From assembly GCA_008477525.1 (NCBI GenBank), contig SPDT01000002.1, positions 2,480,001 to 2,544,000 on the forward strand: a DNA stretch of 64,000 nucleotides, given 5' to 3'. Origin of the DNA: Hypomyces perniciosus (taxonomy: Eukaryota > Ascomycota > Sordariomycetes > Hypocreales > Hypocreaceae). Under the pieces are notes generated by a model. That model was not told the DNA's origin. It worked only from the letters and a program-made list of their open reading frames with translations, and made no database searches. Made by a program: the position numbers and the translations under genes. This document shows, piece after piece, positions 23,033 to 35,331 of this stretch. Numbering within the stretch: the first letter of the stretch is position 1; each line of letters opens with the position of its first letter.

Positions 23033-24852
23033 TGTATTAGTTTTCCCCTAGGGAAATAACTAAATACACAGAAAGAACAAGTGATGAAGAAAAACGAAAT
23101 AAAACGTAGGTGTGTTAGTATGACGAAGATTATGTTCCTGGGGGGCTGTTGGGAGATATGATATCCTTTGCACTTTTAGGTGTGGCTGCTGAATATAGCA
23201 TCTACGTGAAAGCTCCACCAACGAAGGAATACCGCATGCCCAAGAGCTCAGCAAGTAAGGGGTAGGCGGGTGGAATGTCCCAACCGTTGTCTAAGCCTTA
23301 TTAACCCCAGCCGAGAGCACTAAAAAGGATACGAGGGTCAGCGTATGATCCTTCATTGCCACGTCGGCGTTTACCCAAGTTGACCAACCACTTTAGGGTA
23401 CATTTTGCTATGAAGGAGCAATTGGGGCCCGGCCTCTTTAGAACAATGGGATATAGACTAATAATAGCTGGGCGGGAAATCAGCACGACCACACTGCGAT
23501 CTCCCGTGTTTGAGTTTAATTTGGTCAAGGTCGCGCAAGTATTAAATCCTATAATTCTTGTTTGAGTACTCCGTAAAGATATACTACTAATATGAAGGAA
23601 TAATTAGTCTTATTACTGTGTTCTCCTTGCTCGTATTGTTATATTGTTATTAGTGGGACGGGGATAGGAGATTACTAGGTCATAGTGCTTGACAAGAAAA
23701 GTGCCTGCTGATCAACCTTGCCAGGACCGAAGTGAGGAAGAGGCAGATAATAGACGGGTGATGGGACTGATACTAACCTATAGGTTTTCACCAACATAGC
23801 CTCATCAATGTGGGGAGCAGACCGAAATTAGCAGCGGCTGCGCCCACGATAGCTTCTATGATCTATTGCATGATTCAGACATCCATTCATTACGCCACTC
23901 CAAATGGTCCAGTGCGCAACTGGCCAAGCTTGGACCAAGGCTGCCTTTGTCCTTATTCCTACATTACTCCCCTGTCCGTAAATACTTTCATATTGCGCCT
24001 TGCTGCTGAACCCCTTTTCAGTTTCTTTCTCAATAATACTATGCATGGTACAACGAGATCTTAGGACATTTCCATGCTCCTACACAGCATACGATAAAAA
24101 AAGTCCGCGATTATTGCGACCGAGGCATTATTTAGAACTGTTCGCCCCGCCAAACCTTACCCTGGTCCCTGCAAAAAAATAAGCTTATACCCCTAGGCGC
24201 ATTGTCTGCTTCAACTGTCCTAAAGCACTACCTCAGATATAATAGTCTAGCGAGGCTATGTATAGGCCGGTCGTTTAATAGGCCTGTGGACAGCGATAAA
24301 TATTCCTTCCATTAGTTCAATTTAAGCCCCGAATACCTACGATCCCCTACTATCTCCCAGCCAGTCAGCACTTGATCCATTTCGAAATGCTTACTGGATG
24401 GTAGCCTAGCCATCGCTCGGTTTTGCTTGCCTCGCTATCCCAAAGTGTCACTAGCAGTCAATGAATAAGATGAGGCGTATCTGATGACCCAGGAGTTTCT
24501 CGTGATGGCGTGTTGTGAGACAGGATCTCTCATCTTTACCCTATGCGTACACTAGTGATAGCCTAGATTGCATGCGGTGAATTTTGGGGCTGTGGATATG
24601 CGTTCGAACGGCTTTACGTGAATGTTTCGCGAAATCTTGAGTTATTAAAAGCCTGTGCACGAGCATAGTGCTGTATAAAATTGAACTGATTTCCTGGCTT
24701 TCCTTGAATCATTGGTCAATATCTTTGTTCAGTCCATTTTCAGCTATGGCACCATTACAATCAACCAATGGTAAATAGAATTTCATCACTAAGAGCATTT
24801 CGATTGACAGAAAAACCAGCTTGACTCATCATCCCCGACAAAATCGCCAAAT
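23033..24852. other. Intergenic, no gene recognised
   Basis: About 1.8 kb between two minus-strand genes. TACTCCGTA occurs at 23567. Short frames lack domains. The 24000-24800 part is AT-leaning without an obvious repeat structure. Confidence 0.4.
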
Positions 24853-26769
24853 TTAGCCCTGCAGTGAGAGATCCGTCCTCAATCTCTCACAGTGAGGTCC
24901 ACACCATACTTCCTGCCATAAAACAGCCCTCAAAGCAGTTTGAAGCTGATTGGTTTCCTCAATCCCAAGTATTGCACACAGTATCCTCAATCGTTGCAAA
25001 AACCACGATACCTCATCACTTCCTGCTGCAGCCCCGTATCCTATAAATAGCATCCATAATAACCAGTTTTGCCTCTCTCGACTGCGAGTCCACCATTCCG
25101 TACACTGAAGTTGTAGGGCAGATCGCAATCGTTGGACAAGTCTGTAGATTACTTTGGATCTGCTTGGAAGCTCCCTTATGACGAGGTAGAGATAGAGGTG
25201 TGTGGCGACACATAAAGGAGCCGCTTCGATTGGGATAGAGCCACTGTCAGGAGTGCTAGGACAGCCTGCTTTGAGAAGGTGTAGCTCGTATTCTAGGCTG
25301 TAGATTTGGCTGCTTGCGTCTGACTTATCAAGCGCCGCAGCACCATTCAGATGCATCGCCGCAGATATGCGGCTAAGGGATTTGAAGATTGGAACGGTAG
25401 GCGAGTCAGGACCAAAAATATCTTCTACAGCAAGGACTGCAGATTCGGGGTTAAGATGTGGGTTAAGTTCCTGACCTGTAGCAATGGTGTTGCGCGGAAA
25501 GTGTGGCGGACAGTTCCAAACACTCGAGTAGCAGAAGTCGGCCCTAGCAAGTGTGAGTTGATAGCAGAATATGGCGTAAATTGAAGAGAGACTTACCACA
25601 TTATTACTCTGCGATTTAGTCCTTGGATATTCTGTATTCCTCCTCGTTTCTCAACCATATCCCTCAGACCCCTCATATGCATTTGGGATACGCCAAACAT
25701 GCCAGAAAGATTCTAGATGTCAATGTCAATTAGCACATCTGAACAAAAGTTATTTCCCCCCTCAAGGATGAGCTCACCTCTTTAATAGCTATCAATGCAA
25801 CTGCCGCAATTGTCGCATCACTCAAGTCTCCATCTTGAAGACGATTGTTGATTATTCGAAATGCTTCTGACGAATGATACAGACAACCCACAGGGTCGGT
25901 CAGTCCGCGCCTAAGATTGTAATCTAGGGCGACGAGATATAGAACAGAATGAAAGAGGGCCTGATCTTCTCTCGCACGAACGAGGCAGGGGTCACCACCC
26001 ATGTTGAGAGCAAGAAAATTCATGGAAAAGTCTGAACTGTCTGTAATACTAGTGTTAGTAATAACATATGCTCGCTACATTATACGGGCCAAAGTCGGAA
26101 TGGTGTGGGGTCTGGGAAGGGCGTGGGTGGCCTGAGAGAGGAGTGATAGGCTGGGAACACGGCGAACTGCATTGATGATAACCCGACTTACAGTAGTAGA
26201 TCAGTGCCATACTTTCAGGTCTCAGCTGAAGTGAGTATGCGTCAAAAGGATCTAAAATCCCACCCCGTATGACTACTGGATTAGGTACCAAAGCACTGCT
26301 TTGACAAAAGCCGATGGAGTTAAGAGCCGAGTTCTTGGGAGCTGATTCCTTGGCATGGCGCTTCCCCTTTTTGCCACTTGTCGTCCGAACCTTTGACTTC
26401 TGTGGCGCCGAATTCAACCGAAACCTGCCTTTATATTCCGATGGTTTAGCAGGATTAGCCTTAGGTGCCTCATCGGCATCATCTTCTTTGCCTTGGCGAT
26501 TCCGTTTCCAAAAGTAATGTCGCATAGCTTGGACGCGAATGGTTCTCGATACATCTTTGCCGGGCTGACTATTTGGCGACAATCCCGTGACCACGATGAA
26601 CTCACGGGGCTCTGTACTATCGCTGCCAGCAATAGTAACAGTCTTATCGATTCCCTCAGAGGCATTGGTTACTGATCACAATCAATACCAGCCACCAAGG
26701 CACAGGGATGGGAAACATACCATTGCCTTCCGAGGACTCCGTATCCCCGGTTGTTCCACTTTTGCGCAT
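24853..26769 (-). CDS. Fungal-specific transcription factor domain protein without zinc cluster
   Basis: Predicted 532 residues from five exons on the minus strand: 26769-26721, 26671-26192, 26040-25778, 25712-25597 and 25543-24853. All junctions are GT...AG and the phases 1, 1, 0, 2 close. The start MRKSGTTGDTESSEGN was chosen because it joins in frame to the conserved block EPREFIVVTGLSPN. That block is followed by the SRTIRVQAMRHYFWKRNRQ motif seen in this family, and the Fungal_trans_2 (DUF3468) helical domain covers about residues 170-500. No Zn(II)2Cys6 motif is present, as is usual for this subgroup, so DNA binding is uncertain. The separate ATG frame at 26884 does not splice in frame and is probably leader sequence. 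The regulatory target is unknown. Confidence 0.8.
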
Positions 26770-28035
26770 ATTGAGAAGTTTTAGGATTAGCGTCTCCCGC
26801 AACGGTTCCCAGGGTGCTGTATGAAGCCGAGTTGCATACGTCGATGGTATGGCGTCGTGAGGAGACGATTATGTCAGGCACCATAAAAGGAGTTGATGTT
26901 GAAGAAGATTAGGAGCAAGGAGTTCAAATGGTAATGATTGGGCTGGTAATAAAATAGAGCGATGACTAGACTGATTGACGCGTTTGACACACGTGATCAA
27001 GACTACTAGCATCTAAATATTGTGTCCTTATCCTTCATAAAGTTCAAGAACCATGTCTTGGGAGGCGCAAGCTAGTCTTCGCCTTGGTGTTTTGGCATTA
27101 ATAATGGGCCGACCAGTTTCCATTTCCGGTAATTTTCTCAATTTATAGACGTACCCGTGAGTGTGGACCTTCGGTAACGCCTTTTAGTTAGGCCCAAAAT
27201 CTCTAAGCCACCCTAAAAATCGAGCCACCAAGACTTTTGTATATAAGTTGGCATCATGCTCTGTATAAGCGAACAGACCGGAATATCAAGACATGCTAGA
27301 AAACCGTTATGTTCTGTATAAGAGAAGAAACCCACCAACCTCTACAACGCGCTCCGAACATCAGATCGCTAGACAACCACTTTGACCCTAGGGACTGGGA
27401 AGATCACTTTACCACTTAATCTAACCTAGACTATTACTCTTCGAGTAAATTCAAAGGTAGGGACTACGCCAATGCACTGAATTCCGACCGGGGCCTGGCG
27501 ATTCCTGCCACAGAACCGCCTAGTTCTTTCAAGGTGTCTATTGATGCTTTTTCTGCCAAATCTCGCATTCTACTTCCAGCTCCAGGCGCGGATTCAATCG
27601 TTTTCGAAAAGGTGGAAGAATGCCTATCCAAAGGATCACGCCACTGTACAGCGAGAAGAGTAACAATTCTACCCGTTTTTCAACGTCACATGGGCCCACG
27701 ACAGTCAGACACATACAGTAGAGATCGACTGTCTCGGCCTCTTTGCACTGACCTCTACCGTGGCGAGCCGTGACAGGCAATGCAGCAAGAGACCTCCCTA
27801 TTCCACAGTACTACTACTACCAGCCCAACTCCCTACCAACGGGAGATACTATAAAGCTTAGGTATCCGACTAACCGCATTGCTTTACGAGATAACGGGAT
27901 ACCAATAATGAATACGCGTGTCCCCTGCAAATAATTGCACTGTACTCCGTGCCTATTAGCCTACTAAATCCTTCCTTTCCCCTCCGTACCTTATACAATT
28001 TCCTTAAATGTTTGAAATTAACCCTAATTTAAGGT
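26770..28035. other. Intergenic, no confident gene
   Basis: A plus-strand stretch near 27560-27780 reads as broken protein-like sequence with stops (for example FFNVTWAHDSQTHTVEID), possibly a decayed gene I cannot name. TACTCCGTG, one base off the recurrent motif, is at about 27944. No complete gene is supported. Confidence 0.35.
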
Positions 28036-29190
28036 GTTAAAAAGGAGGGCTAAAAAGCAAGGATTGCAGTGTAATTGGGTAACCTTCCTATTCCGGCTAG
28101 ACCCGGAATTAGGCCCGACGCTAGGACCGAGTTCCTGGAAGAACTTCGGTGTAAGTCAGGAAATTTCTGTTATCTTCAACCATAACAATTGAGCTAGGAC
28201 CAGCTACCCCGCCTACCCTAGACTCAATACAATGGCTATAATGGCTATTGTGAAAAATCTGACCAAAATGGTTTCCTGTTTGTATGGCCGTGAGTCGATT
28301 TGGCCGATTTCCCATACAAATGAATTTTGCGGAAAATAGGAATGCGGCCACGAACCCAATTCTGCCGCCGCACGCCTATTGTTAGGTCGGAGGACTATTG
28401 TAGAAGACAAAGCATTGTTCTACCATCACTTCTACAAATAGCCGCACATACACTAGATATTCTATAGCTTTTCAGCTATTAGATTAGTTACAATTCAATT
28501 GTTCATCCATTGTTAACCCAACTAGACTCTCAGTCGTTTCCTTATTGCTGCGTTGTATGCAGCTTCCTAGAAGCCATACATAAATGAGGTTCAGTATAAC
28601 CTTGTTATTCAACAAATAATAAAGTTATACTAAACTTTATCTATATATAGCTTTTAGGAAACTATATATAATATTGTAATAAGGAAATAACTAAAAGTTT
28701 ACTAGGTAAATAATAGAATAAATAATTGAAATTGTATTTAATTTAATAACTAAAAGCTATAGAATATCTAGTATATATGCAGCTATTATAAAAGTGATTA
28801 TAAAATAATACTTTATCTTTTATAATAGTCTTCAGACTTAATAATAGGTATATAGTAGCAGAATTAGGTTTATAGCTGCATTTTTATTTTCTATAAAATT
28901 TATTTATATATAAAATCGCTTAAATCAACTTACAGCTATATAAACAGGAAACTATTTTAATCAGATTTCTTATAATGCCTATTATAAGCATTATATTAAG
29001 TCTAGGGTAGGCGGGGTAGCTGGTCTTAGCTTAATTATTATTGTTAAGGATAAGAGAGAATTCCTGACTTATACCGAGGTTCCTCCAGAACTCGGTCCTA
29101 GCATTGGGCCTAATTCTAGGTCTAGCCAGAATAGGAAGGTTATCCAATTACACTAAAATCCTTACTTTTTAGCCCTCCTTTTTAATATAA
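28036..29190. repeat. AT-rich element bounded by about 190-bp inverted repeats
   Basis: The left arm (about 28036-28235, beginning AAAAAGGAGGGCTAAAAAG) reappears inverted at about 28999-29190, ending CTTTTTAGCCCTCCTTTTT. The arms differ by many C-to-T and G-to-A changes, as expected after repeat-induced point mutation. The interior, from about 28550, is extremely AT-rich with no open frame. The structure fits a non-autonomous DNA transposon or MITE-like remnant, but no transposase is present and no clear target duplication was established. Confidence 0.65.
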
Positions 29191-30484
29191 AATAATAAGG
29201 TTATACTAAACTTTATGTAAGTGTAGCATTAAGGAAGGTGCATTTAATATAGTAATAAAGAAACAACTAAAAGTTTACTAAGTAAATAATAAAATAAATA
29301 ATTAAATTATATTTAATTTAATAGCGAAAAGCTATAAAATATTTAATGTTTATATAGTTATTATAAAAGTGATTATATAATAATACTTTATCTTTTATAA
29401 TAGTCCTTTAACTTAATAATAAGTATATAGTAGCAGAATTAGGTGTTAATTATATTTCTATATTCTGTAAAATTTATTTATATATAAAATCGCTTAGATT
29501 AACTTCCAACTATATAAACAGGAAACTATTTTAATTAAATTTCTTATAATACCTATAATAATAATAATAATAATAATAATATATAATTAATTTCTTATGG
29601 TAAAGGCTACTAATCCTAGTAAAGTAAAAGGATATTTTAAGCTAGTATTTAACTACTATTTAGGATTTTATAACTTTAAAGGCAAGGTTATTAAGCTTAA
29701 CTTTTATTAGTAAATTAAAAAGTGCAGTAAAAGCTATAATATAGGCTAAAGCCTATATTAAATATCTTTATAGATATAAATATATACCTGGAAAAACCAA
29801 GACTTTTCTAGCCAGTAATTCCTTTTATAACCCTACTTTGAATTATATACTCTATAACCTTTTAAAATCCCTTTATAACTAGAATTTACATAATAGTAGT
29901 TATAGTATATAAAAAAACTTGAAAAAAAAGGGTTAGCTTTTTTTAATAAAAGAAAAACCTTTATAATTAATGCTGTTTTTTAAATATTAATAAAATCAGT
30001 AGGGGCTTAACCTACTATAAATCCTATTAATATTTAATATTTAAAGTAGCCTAGTTTAAAGGCTATTTAGTTTTTAGATTTAGCGGTTTAAAGTAAATAA
30101 TATAGCGCAAAGTTAACTCTTTAAATATACCTTTACTATATTTTTTAACTGTTAAGTTAGCGATAGCCTAATAGCTATTATACTACTTTTTATAGCCTAT
30201 AAAAGCTCCTGCACTAATAAGCTGCTAATAGCTACTAGTGCAGAAATTTTTTTATAAAGAGAGTTGCTTATAATATTTATTATAAATATTGTATTAAGTT
30301 TAAGGTAGGCAGGGAAGCTAGTCCTAGTTTAATTGTTATTATTAAAGATAAACGAGAATTACTGATTTATATTAAAGTTTATTTAAAACTTGGTCCTGGC
30401 GTTAGGCCTAACTCTGGGTCTAGCTAGAATAGGATAGTTATCCTATTACACTAAAATCCTTACTTTTTAGCCCTCCTTTTAACA
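29190..30484. repeat. Second diverged copy of the AT-rich repeat, with internal insertion
   Basis: About 29190-29560 repeats, in direct orientation, the 28615-28990 segment (shared GTTATACTAAACTTTAT and AACAGGAAACTATTTTAAT blocks). About 30297-30484 is a third copy of the 190-bp arm seen at 28036 and 28999, more mutated and again ending CTTTTTAGCCCTCCTTTT. Between them, about 29567-30260 is unrelated AT-rich sequence, including an (AAT)n run at about 29560-29585. Base bias suggests strong RIP. Confidence 0.6.
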
Positions 30485-31208
30485 AAATAAAAAGGGATTT
30501 AAAAGTTATATATTTATATATAGAAGGAAACTAGGACAGATAAATAAATAAATATAATATAGTTAATATACATAATTAATAATCTTAAATACAGTTAAAT
30601 TTACTATATAATAAGATAATAATAGCTTAAAAGCTATTAATTAAAAAATATACTGTTTAATATATAGAGTAACTTTAGCTAAGACAGTTAATCTTTATTT
30701 CCTACTATACATTAATAATATCATTTATAAAATAGCAATCCAATCCTTAAAGTCTATACTTTAATAAGTAATATTTAGCTAATTGCTTATTTAATATCTG
30801 ATACTGTATATATAGGTCAGGGATTATAGAGCGCGGAAATCCGTTAATCGATAACGGGCGCCACCTCTAAGCGTCTAGAAGCCACCACCCGCATCGGCCC
30901 CACCCACTTTTACAAATGCTTACACAAGGACGACAAAGGAGTCTAATAATAGACTAGAGCGGGGATTTGTCATGGAAGACAAAGACTTACGTACAATGTA
31001 ACGGCGTTCCTTAAAGATCATCCCTGACATAGCTTTCATGCATTTAAAGATCAACAGCTCCTCTCTCTTCTAGCTAGAAATCAAGAGTCTCGAGTTATCC
31101 TGATACACTAGGCGCTATATTCGTTGTTTAGCCATCCTCTTAATCGTTGTTGTGTGATATAACTCTTACAACGCATTTTACCAAGCCGTCACTCTCGATA
31201 CTTAGCTC
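30485..31208. other. AT-rich tail of the repeat block, then promoter of the epoxide hydrolase gene
   Basis: 30485-30830 continues the very AT-rich, apparently RIP-affected DNA. At about 30835 composition changes sharply to normal and remains so. The last 370 bp should hold the promoter of the next gene. Confidence 0.5.
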
Positions 31209-32297
31209 ATGATGACCAAATACGAGGAACATGCAGTCGTCTATGGCAACAGCAAGACAATATTCTATCTGGCGGCCGGTCCCAAATCCGGTCCCCTCAT
31301 AATCTTCATGCACGGCTGGCCTGGAATTGGCAAGACATGGCATCGGCAGCTCGAAACTTTTGCCTCATTGGGCTTCCGCGTCATCGCACCCGACATGCCT
31401 GGATATGGTCAATCAACAGCTCGCAACGTCCACTCCGACTATGCCCAAGAGAACATTATCCAAGGAATGCTCGCCATGCTTGCAGATACCGGGCGTGACC
31501 AGGCCATTTGGGTCGGCCATGATTGGGGCTGCGGTACCCTCTGGACACTTGCAAACACACATCCGCAAGTCTGCAAGGCAGTAGCAGGTCTCTGCGTCCC
31601 TTATGGCGCTCTTGAGCTCGGCCTGGAGGAGTTGCTTAAGACAGTCAACAGGGAAATCTACCCACAGGATCAGTACCCCTACGGCCAATGGAGTTACCAG
31701 GTGTTCTACGAGCAGTCATTCGACAAGGCTACAACTTTCTTTAACAAGAACATCCACGGCCTCCTGAAGGCGTTGCATCGTAGGGGTAGTCCGCTTGATG
31801 TTGGTAAGCCCTCCATGATAGGAGCCAACGTCATGAAAGACGGAGGCTGGATGGGTGGAATAGATAGCCCACCACCCCCTGAAGCCACACCCGATGACAG
31901 CATCTTTGTGGATCTGGACGTGTTGAAGGAGTTTGTCGCAGCGATGGAAAAGACTGGCTTCGGCCCTGGAGATGCTTGGTACATGAACCATAAAGCTAAT
32001 CGGGAGTATAACCTGAAATACTCCACGTATGACAGTAAGTTGAAGATGCCGGTGCTCTTCATCAACGCCCGGTATGATTCGATATGTGAGACTGTTACAG
32101 GGAGGCTTGCGGAGAGGATGAGAAATAGCTGCTTGAATCTCACTGAGACTATTATTGACGCAGGTCACTGGGTTGCTCCAGAAAAGCCTGAAGAGACTAA
32201 CTCAGCGATAACCAGATGGCTGGTCGAGGAGGTGGCGGACTGGTGGCCTGCATTTTGGAGCAATGGGTGGGTGAAGCGTCAGGTCAAGGATCAGTAG
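31209..32297 (+). CDS. Soluble epoxide hydrolase-like alpha/beta hydrolase
   Basis: Intronless, 362 residues. Two tandem ATGs (31209 and 31212) can start it. The epoxide-hydrolase signature is clear: oxyanion motif HGWPG (residues 35-39), nucleophile Asp105 in VGHDWGC instead of the Ser of esterases, and a general-base His in DAGHWVAPEKPEE. A cap domain around residues 150-260 carries the Tyr-rich YPYGQWSYQVFYEQ. The enzyme would add water to an epoxide through an alkyl-enzyme ester, for detoxification or secondary metabolism. No signal peptide. It sits immediately downstream of a repeat block. Confidence 0.9.
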   Translation: MMTKYEEHAVVYGNSKTIFYLAAGPKSGPLIIFMHGWPGIGKTWHRQLETFASLGFRVIAPDMPGYGQSTARNVHSDYAQENIIQGMLAMLADTGRDQAIWVGHDWGCGTLWTLANTHPQVCKAVAGLCVPYGALELGLEELLKTVNREIYPQDQYPYGQWSYQVFYEQSFDKATTFFNKNIHGLLKALHRRGSPLDVGKPSMIGANVMKDGGWMGGIDSPPPPEATPDDSIFVDLDVLKEFVAAMEKTGFGPGDAWYMNHKANREYNLKYSTYDSKLKMPVLFINARYDSICETVTGRLAERMRNSCLNLTETIIDAGHWVAPEKPEETNSAITRWLVEEVADWWPAFWSNGWVKRQVKDQ

Positions 32298-33229
32298 GAC
32301 CGAACCTTGAAAGAAAGGACTGGGGCACTGCAGACTACTTCTAGGAACAGAACGGAGTAGATTATTAATTTCGGGCTCCGACATGTCACCAACATTTAAT
32401 AAGCGTATTATTATTGCCCTAACTTGGTCATTTACACTAGTTTCACCTCAATCGGCGATTAGTAGTTACTGACCTGATTCCCGGTGCCGGTGACAGCGGA
32501 ACATTTGCACCAGCCCAGTGCTCAAGTGCATCCAAGAGAACGGTATGGTGAAGTTCCGGCCACATTTTACATGGGAGACTCCTAGTGTGCACATGCTCGT
32601 CAAGACCAACCCGCAACAAAACACCGTCAGCCATCGAAGAAGACTTGCAACCAGAATGGAGAGATTTGAGACGCTGAAGGAATGCAATGCGGAATGGTCA
32701 GGACGGACAGCCGGGGTTGGATGCAGTCACTATGTGCTGGCTTTCCGCAGTTCTTGCAATGTTCTAGACGGTTGCATATCCTTAGGTCGTGGAATCTAAG
32801 GCATTTAGTGCACTGGGTGACCTGTGTCTTTTTGGTTAACTCACGGGCTGGGCCAGAGCAGTTGAACAGTTTAAAACCAGGCTTGACTGGTTCTTTAAAG
32901 GCAATAACCTAGTCCTGGGAGTTAATCGAGCCTCTATAGGTAGAAGCTCTGCATCTAATTGGGGACGTGTGACGATCCGGGTTGATTCTCAAGGGATAAA
33001 CCGAGGTTCATAGGTTTATGTTGACAGAGAGGTCAGGGATAAATACTAAGCAGGGTAATATAATTACAATTCTATAGAACAGGCAGTTCTAGTGAATGCA
33101 ATTTATTAACGACTGTCTAAGTAACTATACTAATAATTGTAATTTATCCAGTCTTATATATAAAGGAGATATATAGTGAGTGTACTTAGATCGTTTAAAT
33201 TATAGCGATCCTACCGATCCTAGATTATA
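32298..33229. other. Intergenic with possible retrotransposon-related sequence
   Basis: No gene. From about 32967 the sequence begins TGTGACGATCCGGG and ends near 33241 with CTATAGTACA, a TG...CA layout reminiscent of fungal LTRs, but no partner LTR, primer-binding site or target duplication was found, so I do not call it. A LINE relic begins just downstream. Confidence 0.35.
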
Positions 33230-33861
33230 GTTCTATAGTACAGTAATCTTTTTTATGGGATCGCGCTTGTAGCCGCGATCCGTCGTTAATTGGCCGAAGG
33301 CTCCGATATTCTGCCGTGATCCCGTGACCAGGTCTTCGATATGGTCGGGTCGTGACAGGAGGAGGTGGACTTGGCCCGCATTTGCGCTTCTATGGCCCCT
33401 AGCGCATCGATAGGGTAGGTCCTGTCTGAGTCTGTAGTATCGGGGGATACCCAGGATTATAAAAGTCCGCCACGTCTCTGCTTCTTTAAGCGCTAGATTT
33501 TTCATTATAAAAAATTCTTTAAAGCTAAGCAATTTATTGCGCGATAATTTATTTTTAGTTCTGATTATGAAACCTGAGCGGACCTGTTGTACTTTAGTGA
33601 TGTCTTGATATTTGAGGCTATATGCCTTAGTGATACTATTCTTGGTTCCCGCTGCAGTGTTTTTCTTTTAATTATAGTCTAGGGGGACCTGGAGGAAAAT
33701 CCTATTGTCGGTGGCCTTTTTGTCTTTATAAGTTTTATCTTTGCCGGTTTATATATTGCTAACGATTCCTTTCTGTCCCTTGGTGTTTAGGGGGGGGGGA
33801 GTTTTGTTGGTGCTGCGGCTCGGCTGGGCAGCCTCCGCATACGTGGTTTTCCCGGCTTTTA
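33230..33861 (-). mobile_element. Degraded LINE (Tad-like) ORF1 fragment
   Basis: On the minus strand, broken frames resemble the gag-like ORF1 of fungal non-LTR retrotransposons: KTTYAEAAQPS near 33835, a stretch with RIFLQVP, SITKAYSLKYQDITKVQQV and VRSGFIIRTKN, then EAETWRTFIILGIPR near 33470. Stops and frame changes interrupt it and no endonuclease or reverse transcriptase is present. The order and character of these blocks match ORF1 of Tad-clade elements. It abuts the 3' end of the next gene. Confidence is moderate because only short conserved blocks remain. Confidence 0.55.
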
Positions 33862-34848
33862 TTAGCAGGAGTGGGGCCGCTGGGAGTACTCAATCTCCTT
33901 GTCCCACTTGGTTGGTGCAAACAGCAATATTTGGACAGCGTGCACAAGAACTGTGGCAGCGACGCTAATAAAATCATCCCCCAAATCTTCGGTGTAAGAC
34001 AGCGTCCTTGGCGTGATTGGGAGGAACATTGGCTTGTGCAAGGCAGATACGGTGTTGACGATGGTCCTGAGATGAAAATCGGTAGTAAATAATCTGATGA
34101 GCTCGGCGGGGCTGATCAGCTGAAGGGGAATGTCACTTTGCTCAATGCTAGGCAACCTCGAGTTGATCTTGTTGTGAAGTTGCTTGATCCCATCTACAGC
34201 ACGTTCGGCAGTATCCTCGGTCGCCTTTCTGATGGTCTCGTCATTCCATAGCTCTCTTGCCTTCTTGTTCGTGCATTTGTGGGCAATGAGCATCAGGCCT
34301 TCTTGTATGATGTCACACACTGTGCCTTGTCAGTACCCTGGGAAAGTTGAGACCAAAGAGGCCGGTTTCGCCCCAACTCCAGACCTCGTCGGCCGTTGTA
34401 GATCGCACTCACCGACAGTGTCGACAAAGTTGACCGTTGCCTTCTCGTCAAAGCCGATATACGCCGACAGCTCGCTGATATTCTTGGGTTCCGTATCCCA
34501 TCTGTGAAGAACTTGTAGGCCGACGGGCAGGCCGAGCTCATGCCACATGGCCGACCTCTTGCGGATCTCGACATCATCTGACTCGTCGGTTCGTTTTGGA
34601 GTGTACGTGACTTGGAAATTCAGAGCTGCAGGGCTGGTGCGCCAATTCGCAAATTCGATGGACTTTCTCAGGAAAGGTGTAAAGTCAATTATTTTCTCTG
34701 CAGGGGTTTTCTTCTTCGAGCGGACGGGCTTCGGCGCGGCTCCGCTGGTGGACCCTTCCGGGGCATGTTCCGGGGCAAGTTCCGGGTCGGCCCCGCCTTT
34801 GCCGTTCTTGTCCGGAGCTTTGTTTCGGCCGCGAGAGCCACCAGCCAT
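33862..34848 (-). CDS. Protein of unknown function, two exons, possibly 3'-truncated
   Basis: Predicted 297 residues from exons 34848-34413 and 34319-33862 (minus strand). The donor is GTGAGT with a TACTGAC branch site close to the CAG acceptor; the phase 1 junction joins ...NFVDTV to VCDIIQEG.... The N-terminus is basic and disordered (MAGGSRGRNKAPDKNGKGGA). The rest is helical, with TPAEKIIDFTPFLRKSIEFA, RKATEDTAERAVDGIKQLH and a hydrophobic segment FISVAATVLVHAVQILLFA near the C-terminus that could be a membrane anchor. I do not recognise a family. Its stop codon lies within about 10 bp of the start of LINE-like sequence, so the native C-terminus may have been replaced by element sequence. 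Confidence 0.55.
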
Positions 34849-35331
34849 GGCTGACTATACAGCGGCTGACGTTAGTTCACGACGCTGAGGGATCGAACTC
34901 GAATTCAATGAAGTTGAGCGGTTGACGCGGGTAATACTATCGTCACAGAAGGGAAGGTGTGAGGGAGGTTGAAAAAGAAGAAGAGTTTGTGTGACCCGAG
35001 AGATGGTTATATACACCTCGGAACCCGGATAAATATATGGGCGGAGCTGACTGGATGCTGGGCCTAGTGACTAGGACCTGGCTTCACTCCAGTTCAAGTG
35101 AAATAGCAACCTTGAAGTCAATACTCACCAAGACGACTGGCAGGTGTATATCTAGCTTTGCCATGATAGTAACATCTGTATGGGAATACATGTTCCTCCT
35201 GCGCCCTGTCGCATCCGGTGAAGTCCAAGATAGGGATAGAAGCTACATTGTCTCTCTTGCTTATCTCCTAAGAGGACGTCTACTCGAGTTACTATTTCGA
35301 GTCCTTAGTCTATGGACTCTTCGTCTAATTA
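34849..35331. other. Intergenic, no gene recognised
   Basis: About 480 bp between the unknown gene and the chitinase 3' end. It includes the probable promoter of the unknown gene. No other feature seen. Confidence 0.45.

Noticed and set aside
26669..26884. 71-codon ATG frame upstream of the transcription factor gene
   Set aside because: Splicing it to the conserved exon gives an immediate stop; a different ATG at 26769 joins in frame. Probably leader sequence.
32967..33241. Possible solo LTR (TGTGACGATCC...CTATAGTACA)
   Set aside because: No second LTR, primer-binding site, polypurine tract or target duplication could be found by eye.
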